Shown here piece after piece: positions 28,493-37,345 of a stretch of 64,000 nucleotides of DNA. Under the pieces are notes generated by a model. That model did not search any database, was not told where the DNA came from, and saw only the letters and a program-made list of their open reading frames with translations. The DNA lies in the NCBI RefSeq assembly GCF_000473365.1, contig NZ_KI421517.1, positions 3,738,634-3,802,633 of the forward strand, read 5' to 3'. A program made the position numbers and the translations under genes. Within the stretch, counting starts at the first letter, position 1. Every line of letters starts with the position of its first letter. This stretch comes from Adhaeribacter aquaticus DSM 16391 (GTDB lineage Bacteria; Bacteroidota; Bacteroidia; Cytophagales; Hymenobacteraceae).

Positions 28493-29446
28493 ATGTTATC
28501 AAGAATTGGGAATAGCTTGTTTTGGATGGGGCGGTACATTGAAAGGGCCGAGCATATAGCCCGGCATGCCCGGGTGCAGTATGCCTCCTCCGTGGACGCA
28601 CCTTTAAGCCAAAAAAGAGAAGCCGTATTGGAATCAATACTGGATATGGCTACCAACCGGGAAGGGTATTTTAATGTTCATTCACAGCTTAACGAAGATG
28701 ACGTAGTCCGGTATACCGCTGTTTCGGAAACCAATAATTTTTCGGTTCTGGCTTATATCAGCATGATTCGGGAAAATGCCCGGGGCGCCCGGGATAGTTT
28801 ATCTATTGAGCTTTGGGAAGCGATAAATTCTTTTTATCACAAAATAAATGCCTTTTCAACTGCCGGGTTTCAGGCAGAAGAAATAGAATATTTTGCCCGG
28901 AGAATTGAGCAAAACAGCTATGTAATTAAAGGGTATATTGATAATACCTTATTACATAATGCCGTTTGGATGCTCATTTCGTTGGGAATACACCTGGAGC
29001 GGGCTACGCAGGTAATTTTAATTTTGCAGACAAAGCTTAAAGATATAGAAAAGAACAATTCTTCCAAGTTTGAAGAAGCGGTAGATAATTTCCAGTGGAC
29101 AACCGTGCTGCGGAGCATTGAAGCGTACGATATGTTTATGCGGTGTAAAAAAACTACTCCTAATAAACACCATGTGCTGGACTTTTTACTTTTTGATACC
29201 GCTTTTCCTAAATCTATTGCTTTTAGCCTTTCCTGTGTAAAGCAGTTTATTTCCAGCATTCCTTTTCCGGACGAAGAGAAAAAAAAGGAGTCACTGGAAT
29301 TTATAGCCGGAAAACTAGCTTGTCGGTTCCAATACACCACCATTGATGAAGTAGAAGAAAAAGCCTCAGAATTTCTAAAACAAACTTTAAATACTATTTA
29401 TGAGATAGCGGGTTTGCTGGATGTTAAATATTTGAAATATCATTGA
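28493..29446 (+). CDS. Alpha-E domain protein
   Basis: The 317-residue, all-helical protein opens with the family signature MLSRIGNSLFWMGRYIERAEHIAR and continues with RENARGARDSLSIELWEAIN and SLGIHLERATQVI. The alpha-E family is defined by conserved Glu/Arg-rich helices and is found almost only beside circularly permuted ATP-grasp genes. It is presumed to be a partner in the same reaction. It lies 130 bases after the ATP-grasp stop and 18 bases before the transglutaminase start. Confidence 0.94.
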   Translation: MLSRIGNSLFWMGRYIERAEHIARHARVQYASSVDAPLSQKREAVLESILDMATNREGYFNVHSQLNEDDVVRYTAVSETNNFSVLAYISMIRENARGARDSLSIELWEAINSFYHKINAFSTAGFQAEEIEYFARRIEQNSYVIKGYIDNTLLHNAVWMLISLGIHLERATQVILILQTKLKDIEKNNSSKFEEAVDNFQWTTVLRSIEAYDMFMRCKKTTPNKHHVLDFLLFDTAFPKSIAFSLSCVKQFISSIPFPDEEKKKESLEFIAGKLACRFQYTTIDEVEEKASEFLKQTLNTIYEIAGLLDVKYLKYH

Positions 29447-29464
29447 TGCCTGCCTAATTAGGCT

Positions 29465-30337
29465 ATGACTACAACCTACGAAATTACTTATAGCACCCAT
29501 AATACCTACGAAGAGGATGTAAGGGAAGCGCTTTTTTCCTTTTTAGTTATTCCTTGTCAGGATGAAACGCAAAAGCTGAAAAGCCTGCGGTTTTCTAATT
29601 CGTTGCAGTTAGAAGCTTTTCAATATCAAAATACTTTTGGCTTCGAAGTAGCCCAGCTTTATAATGCCAGGCCCTTTAAAGAATTAGGTTTTCAAATGAT
29701 TGCTACTGTGGAGAAAGAACACAGGTTTCTTCCTTTTGGCAATTACTATTCTTTACAGGAAGAGCAAAGCCTCTTGCAGGATTATAATTTTTATATTGAG
29801 CATCATTTATTTCTGGGTACCGGGTACTATACCACCATTGATCAGGTTTATACAGATAAGGTATTAATTCGTCAGGAAAATGAATCTGTCTATAATTATT
29901 TAAACCGGCTGAACCTGTATGTTTACCAGATGCTGGAGTTTGACCCGGAGCCTACCCATGTTTGCACCACTGTAAATGAAGTGCTTAAATTAGGTAAGGG
30001 GGTTTGTCAGGATTTTACTCATTTATTTATTGCCCTGGCCCGCCGTAACAAAATTCCTTGCCGGTATGTATCAGGTTACTTAAACCAGGGCCTAAACCTA
30101 ACGGGTACTGCAGTAATGCATGCTTGGGCAGAAGCCTTTATCCCGGGATTTGGCTGGCAGGGTTATGATCCTACCAATAACCTTTTAGCTGATTTCAATT
30201 ATATAAAGGTGGCTCATGGCTGCGATTATAACGATTGTAGTCCGTTGAAAGGAGTTCTTAAAACCAATGGCAGGCAAAAAACGACATATGGAGTTAAGGT
30301 GTATCCGCTTCTTTTAAGCGCCCACACCGAACAGTAA
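29465..30337 (+). CDS. Transglutaminase-like cysteine peptidase
   Basis: The 290-residue product has an N-terminal beta domain (bacterial transglutaminase N-terminal region). A papain-like transglutaminase core follows, with catalytic Cys181 in GVCQDFTH, His219 in MHAWAEAF and Asp235 in GYDPTNN. The family can cleave or form isopeptide/peptide bonds. In this context it is the predicted protease or trans-amidase acting on the product of the ATP-grasp enzyme. The start is 18 bases after the alpha-E gene, so co-transcription is likely. No signal peptide is visible. Confidence 0.94.
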   Translation: MTTTYEITYSTHNTYEEDVREALFSFLVIPCQDETQKLKSLRFSNSLQLEAFQYQNTFGFEVAQLYNARPFKELGFQMIATVEKEHRFLPFGNYYSLQEEQSLLQDYNFYIEHHLFLGTGYYTTIDQVYTDKVLIRQENESVYNYLNRLNLYVYQMLEFDPEPTHVCTTVNEVLKLGKGVCQDFTHLFIALARRNKIPCRYVSGYLNQGLNLTGTAVMHAWAEAFIPGFGWQGYDPTNNLLADFNYIKVAHGCDYNDCSPLKGVLKTNGRQKTTYGVKVYPLLLSAHTEQ

Positions 30338-30410
30338 GGAGCTATAGGGCAAGAACCATCACCTTCTTTCTTAAATACAATAAATCAACTATCCGGAAAA
30401 AATAAATAAA

Positions 30411-31484
30411 ATGAAAACCTTTCACTGTAGTTGTGGTAACAAACTTTTTTTTGAAAACTCATTCTGCTTGTCCTGCCATCGGGAAGTAGGTTGGTGTCCG
30501 GTTTGTAAAGGTATGCATGCGATGGAGCCGGATGGAAGTGGTGGGTATACGTGTACCAATACTACCTGTAAAGCCAGTCTTGAAAAATGCTATAACTATG
30601 CTACCTATAATGTATGTAACCGGATGGTACAAAATATGGGGCAGGAGCAGAACGGGCAGAATTTGTGCAGTTATTGTAAACTAACAGATACTATTCCGGA
30701 TCTGTCGGTAAATGGTAATCTGCAAAAATGGTATCACCTGGAGGTGGCAAAGCGGCGCCTGTTGTATCTGCTTGAATTTTTAGGTTTGCCCTTTGGTGCC
30801 CGGAATGAGCAATTTGAATTACCGCTTTCCTTTGATTTTAAGGAAGATATAAAGAAACCTCCTATTGTGGGTTGGATAGGTATAGGTAAAGAAGAAAAAG
30901 TATATACCGGTCATGCCGACGGCAAGATTACCATTAATATACAGGAGGCAGACCCGGTAGAGCGGGAGAAATTGCGGGTGCAGCTGGGCGAAACCCAACG
31001 TACCCTAATTGGGCATTTTCGGCACGAAATAGGACATTATTATTGGCAACTGCTAGTGCAGGGCAAAGACGAAGAAGCATATAAGGCTATATTTGGCGAT
31101 CATGAAAATCCGACTTATAGCGAGGCTCTAAATAATTATTACCAAAATGGACCCAAAGCAAATTGGAATAAAAGTTACATTAGTGCTTATGCCACCATGC
31201 ATTCTTGGGAAGATTTTGCCGAAACCTGGGGTACTTATTTAGATATGGTTGCGGTGCTGGATACGGCTGATAATACTGAACTATTGGAAATGCCAGGTTT
31301 GGATTCAGAAGAAACACAACTTGAAGCAATGCTCACCCGCTATGCTGATCTTAGTCTTAAAGTAAACGAAGTTAACCGCTCCCTGGGATTGCCCGATCTT
31401 TTGCCTGAAACATTTTCTGATCCGGTAGTAGAAAAGCTAACGTACATCCACCACCTTATTAAAAGAAATCAAACTCAAAATTAA
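30411..31484 (+). CDS. Zinc-binding metallopeptidase with zinc-ribbon N-terminus
   Basis: A 357-residue protein. The first 100 residues contain several Cys pairs (HCSCG, CLSC, CPVC, CTNTTC, CSYC) that form zinc ribbons. The catalytic region has H205-E206-x-x-H209 in FRHEIGHYYW, followed by WEDFAETWGTYL, which may give the third ligand, a gluzincin-like arrangement. This matches the putative zinc-binding metallopeptidase family often found beside ATP-grasp / alpha-E / transglutaminase genes. It lies 73 bases after the transglutaminase and is closed by a terminator, so it is the last gene of the operon. Confidence 0.9.
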   Translation: MKTFHCSCGNKLFFENSFCLSCHREVGWCPVCKGMHAMEPDGSGGYTCTNTTCKASLEKCYNYATYNVCNRMVQNMGQEQNGQNLCSYCKLTDTIPDLSVNGNLQKWYHLEVAKRRLLYLLEFLGLPFGARNEQFELPLSFDFKEDIKKPPIVGWIGIGKEEKVYTGHADGKITINIQEADPVEREKLRVQLGETQRTLIGHFRHEIGHYYWQLLVQGKDEEAYKAIFGDHENPTYSEALNNYYQNGPKANWNKSYISAYATMHSWEDFAETWGTYLDMVAVLDTADNTELLEMPGLDSEETQLEAMLTRYADLSLKVNEVNRSLGLPDLLPETFSDPVVEKLTYIHHLIKRNQTQN

Positions 31485-31515
31485 GTTTAAAAATTTTTAG
31501 GTGAATTACTATTTA

Positions 31516-31558
31516 AAAGCCCCTGGTGTTTTAGTATTTTTAACACCAGGGGCTTTAA
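31516..31558. terminator. Bidirectional terminator
   Basis: A strong stem, AAGCCCCTGGTGTT / AACACCAGGGGCTT, with an AT-rich loop and A/T flanks ends the ATP-grasp operon. It may also serve the convergent HPF-like gene. Confidence 0.85.
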
Positions 31559-31570
31559 ATAGGTAGGTTT

Positions 31571-31876
31571 TTACTTTTTATCAAGTTGTCTTTTAAGTTT
31601 CTCTTCTACATTTTTTATTAATTCATACCAGTTTTCACCCCGGTCCTCCGCAAAAACATCAGTACCTGGTACGCCTACCCGCATTCCCACTCTTTTAGAA
31701 TCAGTAGAGTGGTTGGCTTCTTCTTTAAAATATACATCTACTGAATCAATTTTTTTAGCGTGACGCATTAATTTAGTAATCGTATCCCGAACGCTTTGCT
31801 GTACTGAATCTGAAATGCTTATATCTACTGCCTGAACATCAATTTTTATTCCTTCAAAGTTTTCTGTGTAGTTCAT
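31571..31876 (-). CDS. HPF/RaiA family ribosome-associated protein
   Basis: A 101-residue protein with the beta-alpha-beta-beta-alpha fold of hibernation-promoting factor: IDVQAVDISISDSVQQSV, then HAKKIDSVDVYFKEE, VGMRVGVPGTDVFAED and a final basic helix (NVEEKLKRQLDKK). Short HPF-type proteins bind the 30S subunit and inactivate or dimerise ribosomes under stress. It is a single gene on the minus strand. Confidence 0.88.
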   Translation of the reverse strand: MNYTENFEGIKIDVQAVDISISDSVQQSVRDTITKLMRHAKKIDSVDVYFKEEANHSTDSKRVGMRVGVPGTDVFAEDRGENWYELIKNVEEKLKRQLDKK

Positions 31877-32534
31877 ATTTCTAACGTTTGTATCTTTTAC
31901 AAAACCTAAACGAAATAGTCCTATATTGGGTTGGCATCCTTTACTGCTTATGGGAAGTGAAGGTTTGGGTAATAAGTAAAGTTTAGCTTAAGACGGAAGC
32001 TTTACAGGGTATCAAAATCCCAATGCTTCCTTGCTAAAATTTAATTTATTTTATCCCACATTTCAGTATTTCTTCAATTTTAAATATTCTAATCAATAAA
32101 ACTTTATTGAGTAAATTCAGCAGAAGTTTATTACCAGGAAAATTAATTATTATCTAGGTGGGAACTTAAAAAGCCAAAATTAATTTAGTACAATAAATAT
32201 CAGGTTAAGCCCGCCATTCTGAGGAGTAAAGGCAAAAGTTGATAATCGTTCTAATTGCTTTTAAAGATGCAATAAAACATATATCTGCTTAATTGTTCTA
32301 GCAATTGGGTATGAAAGGATTTTAATAACGCCTGGGTATGACTACTATGGAAGAAACCAAAAAAATTATATATATTTAATGAAATTATAAATATAGTTAA
32401 AATATAATATTATTTGTATTGGCAATTTTGTTCTTATTTTAAGAGACCTATTTTGTTTTTGATCATTTAAACTTTCCTATTTTTTATACTCCCATTTAAC
32501 AATAGCTCCTACTAATTAACATCCTCAATTTTAT
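31877..32534. other. Long divergent intergenic region
   Basis: About 660 bases, AT-rich towards the right, with no recognisable gene. It must contain the promoters of the HPF-like gene and the large T9SS protein. No repeat or binding site could be defined. Confidence 0.4.
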
Positions 32535-35500
32535 ATGATAAAAACTCTACCATTTAGTTTTAAACTTCTATCGCTTTGTTTACTTCTGGGAGGTTCTATT
32601 ACAGTCTCTGCACAAAGCATTCGCCATGTTTCCGTTACCGGAACGGATACCGGTAAGTGTCCGGAGGGAAGCCCTTGTGCTACGATTAGTTATGCCGTTC
32701 AGGTGGCGGCGCCGGGCGATGTAATTAAGATGGCTGCCGGTAAGTATAATCAACAAGCTACTATTTCTAAAACCCTAACCTTACAAGGTGCCGGTGCAGG
32801 AACAGATCCAGCCATACATACTATTATTTCCGGTGATTCACCTGCGTTAAGTGGCAACGGTATCACGCTGGCTACAAATGTACCTAATATTACAATCAAG
32901 GATATAAGGTTGCAGAATTTTAGTGCTGGTAGTGGTATTTATGGAAACGGCCTTAATAATGGCATTTCTATTGAACATGTACAAGTACATAATAACCTGG
33001 GAGGTAGCAGTGCGGATGCTGGTATTCATTTAAATGGACCTATTTCAGATGTTAATCTTAATTATATAGATGCTCAGTTTAACAGTACCCGGGGAATTGT
33101 AATCTGGAACGGCCGGAAAGATCGGATTACAATCACTAATTCTATTGTTAGTAACAATAGTTTATCTGGTCTGGAATTACAGGATGGTACTGCTTCAGGC
33201 GTAACTATCGCCAACAATAGAATTGAAAATAATAAAGATTCAGGACTTTCTTTAGTAGGTTTGTCAGCTGGGGCCGGGGCCAATTTAATTTCCGGAAATA
33301 CTTTAACTAATAATGGCCGTTTTGGTATAGAAGTAAAATTGCCAAATGGTACTGGCCAGGAATCCGGAGATGGAAGTATTGTATTCACAAATAATCAGGT
33401 AGAACGAACAACCCCAATTGCAGCTAATGAACTTCGGGATTTGGCTGGAATTGCTGTCTACCGCCGTAGCTGGACAAACAATAATGTTGATATTCCGAAT
33501 GGTGTTGTTATAAAAGAAAATATAGTAAAAGGTTACCGCCAACCTAGCTTAAGCGAAGGATTTGGTATTGTAGTAGAAGGTACCAATATGGTGGTGGTGG
33601 ATAACACTATTTCAGATAGTGATGTGGCTATTCAAATGCAGGCTGGCCACTTACCTTATGCTGCTCAAACAGGAACAGATGGTGACCAAAGTAATCTGGA
33701 AGATCAATACTTTGGCCGTGGCAACACCCCCAAAAGTTCGGGAACGATAAATCGTAATATTTTTGAAGGTAATACCAATGATATCCGGTATGTTGGCTTA
33801 CCTGCTCCGCCAGAGCATGATCGTACCTGGGTTGGTACAACTTCGACTGCGTGGGAGGATGAAAGCAATTGGCAGGAAGGTGAAACACCAAATGAATATA
33901 CTGATGTTCTTGTTCCTGAGGGTTCAATTTATTCACCCGTTATTTCTAAAAATCAATCCGTAAGTAGCCTTCAAATTGCCGATGGCGCAACGCTGGCTGT
34001 ACAGGAAGGAAGCCTGAAGGTAAAAGGCAACATAAATAACGATGGCGTTCTACAACAAACCGGCAATGGCGGTGTCGTTTTCACCGGTAAGCAACGCCAA
34101 ACCTTAGGTGGTGCTAAAGCATTAATACTGGACAATTTGGAAGTAGGGGCTGCCGGGCTTGACCTTTCCGGGCCGGTTAGTATTAAAAAACACCTTACCG
34201 TATATGGAGATCTGATTACTCATGGACAGCCCTTAAATTTAATCTTAGATGAGGAAGGGGCGGGCTCCATTATCCAATCCGGCCAAGGCAAAATAGAAGG
34301 TTTAATTACCATGCAACGTCCTTCTGTACCTCAGGCAATATTGAATACCGGGTACGATATTATTTCCTCGCCTTTTGGCAATGTTCAATACCAGGATGTT
34401 TTACCCTTAACATCACCAGAAGTACCAAAAGCTGGAGAGGTGTTTATTTTCGACGAATCACAAATTACCGGAACTACTTCTGATATAACAACTTTCCGCC
34501 AAGGCTGGTTATCAATTACCAATAAAAAACAAGAAATATTGCCGGGTACGGGTTTGCGTATTGCTGCTGATAAGATCGGGTTAGTGTCTGTAACAGGTTC
34601 TTTGAGGAATGGACCAGTGATGGTTAATAACTTAGGCCGGGGAAGCAACCCTCAAAGCGGTTGGCATTTATTGGGTAACCCTTATGCCGCTCCATTAGAT
34701 TGGCGTCTGGTTCAGGTTCCTGTAGGCATGAATAAAGCACTTTACTCGTTGGGGAAATCTGGCCATTATGAAAGTTTTGTAAATGGCATTGGCACTGCCC
34801 CTCAAGCTTACATCATACAGCCCATGCAGGCTTTCTTTGTTCAAGTTCATAAAGGTCCGGTAAATTTTGTTTTTGACCCGATACAACAGCTAACAACTGA
34901 GCTGGGAGGACAGAATACCCCAGATACCCGTCCTCAATTGAATTTGCAAATTTCAACGGACAAAAAGAAGGATGTAACCGTCATATATTTTCAGGAAGGA
35001 GCAACGGCTCAACCAGAAAGTAACTTTGATGCCCATAAATTGCCAGAAATTGATCAGGAGCACCCAATAATTTATACCAAGGCAGGTAATGAAAACCTTT
35101 CCATCAATGGGTCTTCTTTGTTGTCTCCCGGACAGGAAGTAGCAATTCCATTAGGGGTGGCTGGTCCGCAGGGAAAACTCTTAACCTTACAAATTAATCA
35201 GCTCTTAAATTTTGATGGTAAGGTAAATATTATTTTAGAAGATCAGCAAATGGGTGTTTACCAGGATTTACGCCAAAATCCTAATTATACCTTTACCCTC
35301 AATAGCCATATAGCAGAAGGGCGATTTAAAGTACATTTTACCACTCGCAATATGGCTGCTTTCCCTGCAAAAACGTTAGAAAATAGCATTTCGGTATTCC
35401 CAAATCCTACCCGGAGCAATGTGCAGGTAAACCTAACTGGTTTAGGAGAAGAGCAGCAAATAGGGCTGGTTCTATATAATGATTTTGGAAAAATGTTAAT

Positions 35501-35633
35501 TAACCAGCAGGTGCCTGTTAAGAATGGTCGCGTAATGGAGACCTTAAAACTGAACCAATTCAGCAAAGGGATTTATATGCTGCATTTACGTACCCTTAAA
35601 GGCACGGTTCAACGAAAAATTGTATTAGAGTAA
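32535..35633 (+). CDS. Secreted beta-helix protein with T9SS sorting domain
   Basis: A 1032-residue protein. The signal peptide (about 1-27) ends ITVSAQS. A right-handed parallel beta-helix runs from about 30 to 430, with repeated short turns such as GNGLNNGISIEHV, ITITNSIVSNNS and NRIENNKDSGLS. A W-rich GTTSTAWEDESNW linker follows, then a long beta region (about 460-940). The type IX C-terminal domain covers about 945-1032 (SISVFPNPTRSNVQV ... GIYMLHLRTLKG). The beta-helix suggests polysaccharide or surface binding, but no lyase catalytic residues can be named. It is expected at the cell surface or secreted. Confidence 0.9.
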   Translation: MIKTLPFSFKLLSLCLLLGGSITVSAQSIRHVSVTGTDTGKCPEGSPCATISYAVQVAAPGDVIKMAAGKYNQQATISKTLTLQGAGAGTDPAIHTIISGDSPALSGNGITLATNVPNITIKDIRLQNFSAGSGIYGNGLNNGISIEHVQVHNNLGGSSADAGIHLNGPISDVNLNYIDAQFNSTRGIVIWNGRKDRITITNSIVSNNSLSGLELQDGTASGVTIANNRIENNKDSGLSLVGLSAGAGANLISGNTLTNNGRFGIEVKLPNGTGQESGDGSIVFTNNQVERTTPIAANELRDLAGIAVYRRSWTNNNVDIPNGVVIKENIVKGYRQPSLSEGFGIVVEGTNMVVVDNTISDSDVAIQMQAGHLPYAAQTGTDGDQSNLEDQYFGRGNTPKSSGTINRNIFEGNTNDIRYVGLPAPPEHDRTWVGTTSTAWEDESNWQEGETPNEYTDVLVPEGSIYSPVISKNQSVSSLQIADGATLAVQEGSLKVKGNINNDGVLQQTGNGGVVFTGKQRQTLGGAKALILDNLEVGAAGLDLSGPVSIKKHLTVYGDLITHGQPLNLILDEEGAGSIIQSGQGKIEGLITMQRPSVPQAILNTGYDIISSPFGNVQYQDVLPLTSPEVPKAGEVFIFDESQITGTTSDITTFRQGWLSITNKKQEILPGTGLRIAADKIGLVSVTGSLRNGPVMVNNLGRGSNPQSGWHLLGNPYAAPLDWRLVQVPVGMNKALYSLGKSGHYESFVNGIGTAPQAYIIQPMQAFFVQVHKGPVNFVFDPIQQLTTELGGQNTPDTRPQLNLQISTDKKKDVTVIYFQEGATAQPESNFDAHKLPEIDQEHPIIYTKAGNENLSINGSSLLSPGQEVAIPLGVAGPQGKLLTLQINQLLNFDGKVNIILEDQQMGVYQDLRQNPNYTFTLNSHIAEGRFKVHFTTRNMAAFPAKTLENSISVFPNPTRSNVQVNLTGLGEEQQIGLVLYNDFGKMLINQQVPVKNGRVMETLKLNQFSKGIYMLHLRTLKGTVQRKIVLE

Positions 35634-35677
35634 TCTGATTAACTAAACAATTACTTGCTGATTTTGAATGCTTAAAT

Positions 35678-35710
35678 AAAAAAGCTAAAGGTTTCTCCTT
35701 TAGCTTTTTT
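35678..35710 (+). terminator. Terminator after the beta-helix gene
   Basis: AAAAAAGCTAAAGG / CCTTTAGCTTTTTT is a perfect 14-base stem with a five-base loop and T-tract, 45 bases after the stop. Confidence 0.85.
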
Positions 35711-35859
35711 ATTTTTAAATTTTAAAACGGCTGGCTTAGCCTTCTATTGTTGATCTATTATAAACTACCTTAATAAAATAATTTCTGTAAAATACCAGCT
35801 TATTTTTTAGCCTTTTGCAAGAGGAAGTAAATAATAATATAAAAAGCTAATACAGGTAC

Positions 35860-36798
35860 TTATGCTGGTTTGCCTTTAAAACTTTCAATAAGTTTCCGAA
35901 CTAATATTACTAGCTTATCCAGAAAAAAGCCTAAGATCAAGCCGCCAATTCCACATAATAGGGCTACTGCCAGCCAGGCCAGGAAGGGGGTACCAGCCAG
36001 GGCGTGTTCTACTTCTAGTAGCGGATGGTGCAGAAAAGAGATTCCATGGGTAATAATTTCAAACCCAACCCATAACATGGCAGCGGTACCTACATAACCT
36101 AATATTTTAAAAAATTTAGGCATAAAGGTCACAATGCCGCGCCCAATGCTTTGTATTTGGGTACTGTTATTTTCCTTGGCCATGTGCAAACCAAGGTCGT
36201 CGGCTTTAACCAACAAAGCAACAAAACCATAAACTGCCGCTGTAATAAAAATGGCTACGCTAAACAATACTGCAATTTGAGTTACCAAAGGCTTGTCTGC
36301 CACCTGACTATAAGCAATAGCAATAATTTCGGCGGAAAGGATTATATCGGTACGGACGGCACCTTTTACTCTTTCTTTCTCCAGCTCCTCCGGCGTAATT
36401 ACTTTTATTGCTTCAGATTTAGCTTCAGGTGTGTGGTGGGGTTTGCTGAACATGGAATGCACCTTTTCATACCCTTCATAACATAAATAGGCGCCACCCA
36501 ACATTAATATAGGTGTAATAGCCCAGGGAGCAAAAAATCCAAGCAATAAAGCAGCCGGGCTTAAAATAACAACCTTATTTATAAGTGATTTTTTAGCGAT
36601 TTGATAAATAATGGAAAGTTCCCGCGAGGGGTCGAGGCCCACTACATATTTAGGTGTTACGGCGGTGTCGTCGATAACAATACCCGAAACCTTGCCCGTT
36701 GTTTTAGCCACCTGGCTGGGCACATCATCCAGGCTGGCAGCGCTTACTTTTACCAGGGCCGATATATCATCTAATAAAGCAAGAAGTCCAGAAGCCAT
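35860..36798 (-). CDS. DUF808 (YedI-like) membrane protein
   Basis: A 312-residue membrane protein. The N-terminus, ASGLLALLDDISALVKVSAASLDDV, and the KTTGKVSGIVIDDTAVTPKYV segment are diagnostic of the DUF808/YedI family. Several hydrophobic segments follow (for example LSPAALLLGFFAPWAITPILMLGG and AWLAVALLCGIGGLILGFFL). Function is not known. Confidence 0.93.
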   Translation of the reverse strand: MASGLLALLDDISALVKVSAASLDDVPSQVAKTTGKVSGIVIDDTAVTPKYVVGLDPSRELSIIYQIAKKSLINKVVILSPAALLLGFFAPWAITPILMLGGAYLCYEGYEKVHSMFSKPHHTPEAKSEAIKVITPEELEKERVKGAVRTDIILSAEIIAIAYSQVADKPLVTQIAVLFSVAIFITAAVYGFVALLVKADDLGLHMAKENNSTQIQSIGRGIVTFMPKFFKILGYVGTAAMLWVGFEIITHGISFLHHPLLEVEHALAGTPFLAWLAVALLCGIGGLILGFFLDKLVILVRKLIESFKGKPA

Positions 36799-37275
36799 AT
36801 GTTTTGATTATAGTTATAAAATTAAGAAATAAATTAACCAGCGAATTGAGTACAGTTGATTGGTCCCAATATAGATAGCTCCTGACTTAATAGCAAAATT
36901 TCTATATTTTAGGATCTATGGTTTTTAATTTTCTACGGGTCTACATAACTTATTTAATCTTTAGAATCCGTAAATAATTATAAAGTATCAGCAGGTACGT
37001 AATTCCGTAGATTTAGGTAGTAGCCTGATTTAGTTATAGGCGCTTAAATTATAGTTTAAATCCTGAAAAATAATCTAAAAATAGAAAAGGAGATAGGGAA
37101 GAAGCTGGCAGGTTGGTTTTTAATTTTTGTGAGGGGAGTGGTAAAAAAAGGAAGGTGCTAATTGTATAGTATTGACTTGTAATTGCTTGTTAAATTATTA
37201 GTGGGTATTTGTCTAAATTGATATAGATAATAATTTGGAATAGTTAAACTAACAGAATCCCAATAGGTAGAATAT
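36799..37275. other. Intergenic region, no gene seen
   Basis: About 475 bases between the DUF808 gene (its promoter side) and the 3' end of the hydroxy-acid operon. AT-rich. Nothing recognisable except the terminator at its right end. Confidence 0.4.
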
Positions 37276-37325
37276 AAAAGCATCGGCGGTTCTATAAAAA
37301 TAAATGTAGAACCGCCGATGCTTTT
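37276..37325 (-). terminator. Terminator of the hydroxy-acid operon
   Basis: An 18-base stem, AAAAGCATCGGCGGTTCT / AGAACCGCCGATGCTTTT, with an AT loop sits about 20 bases after the stop of the malate synthase gene on the minus strand. Confidence 0.9.
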
Positions 37326-37345
37326 AATTTTAGTTATATCTTTAT

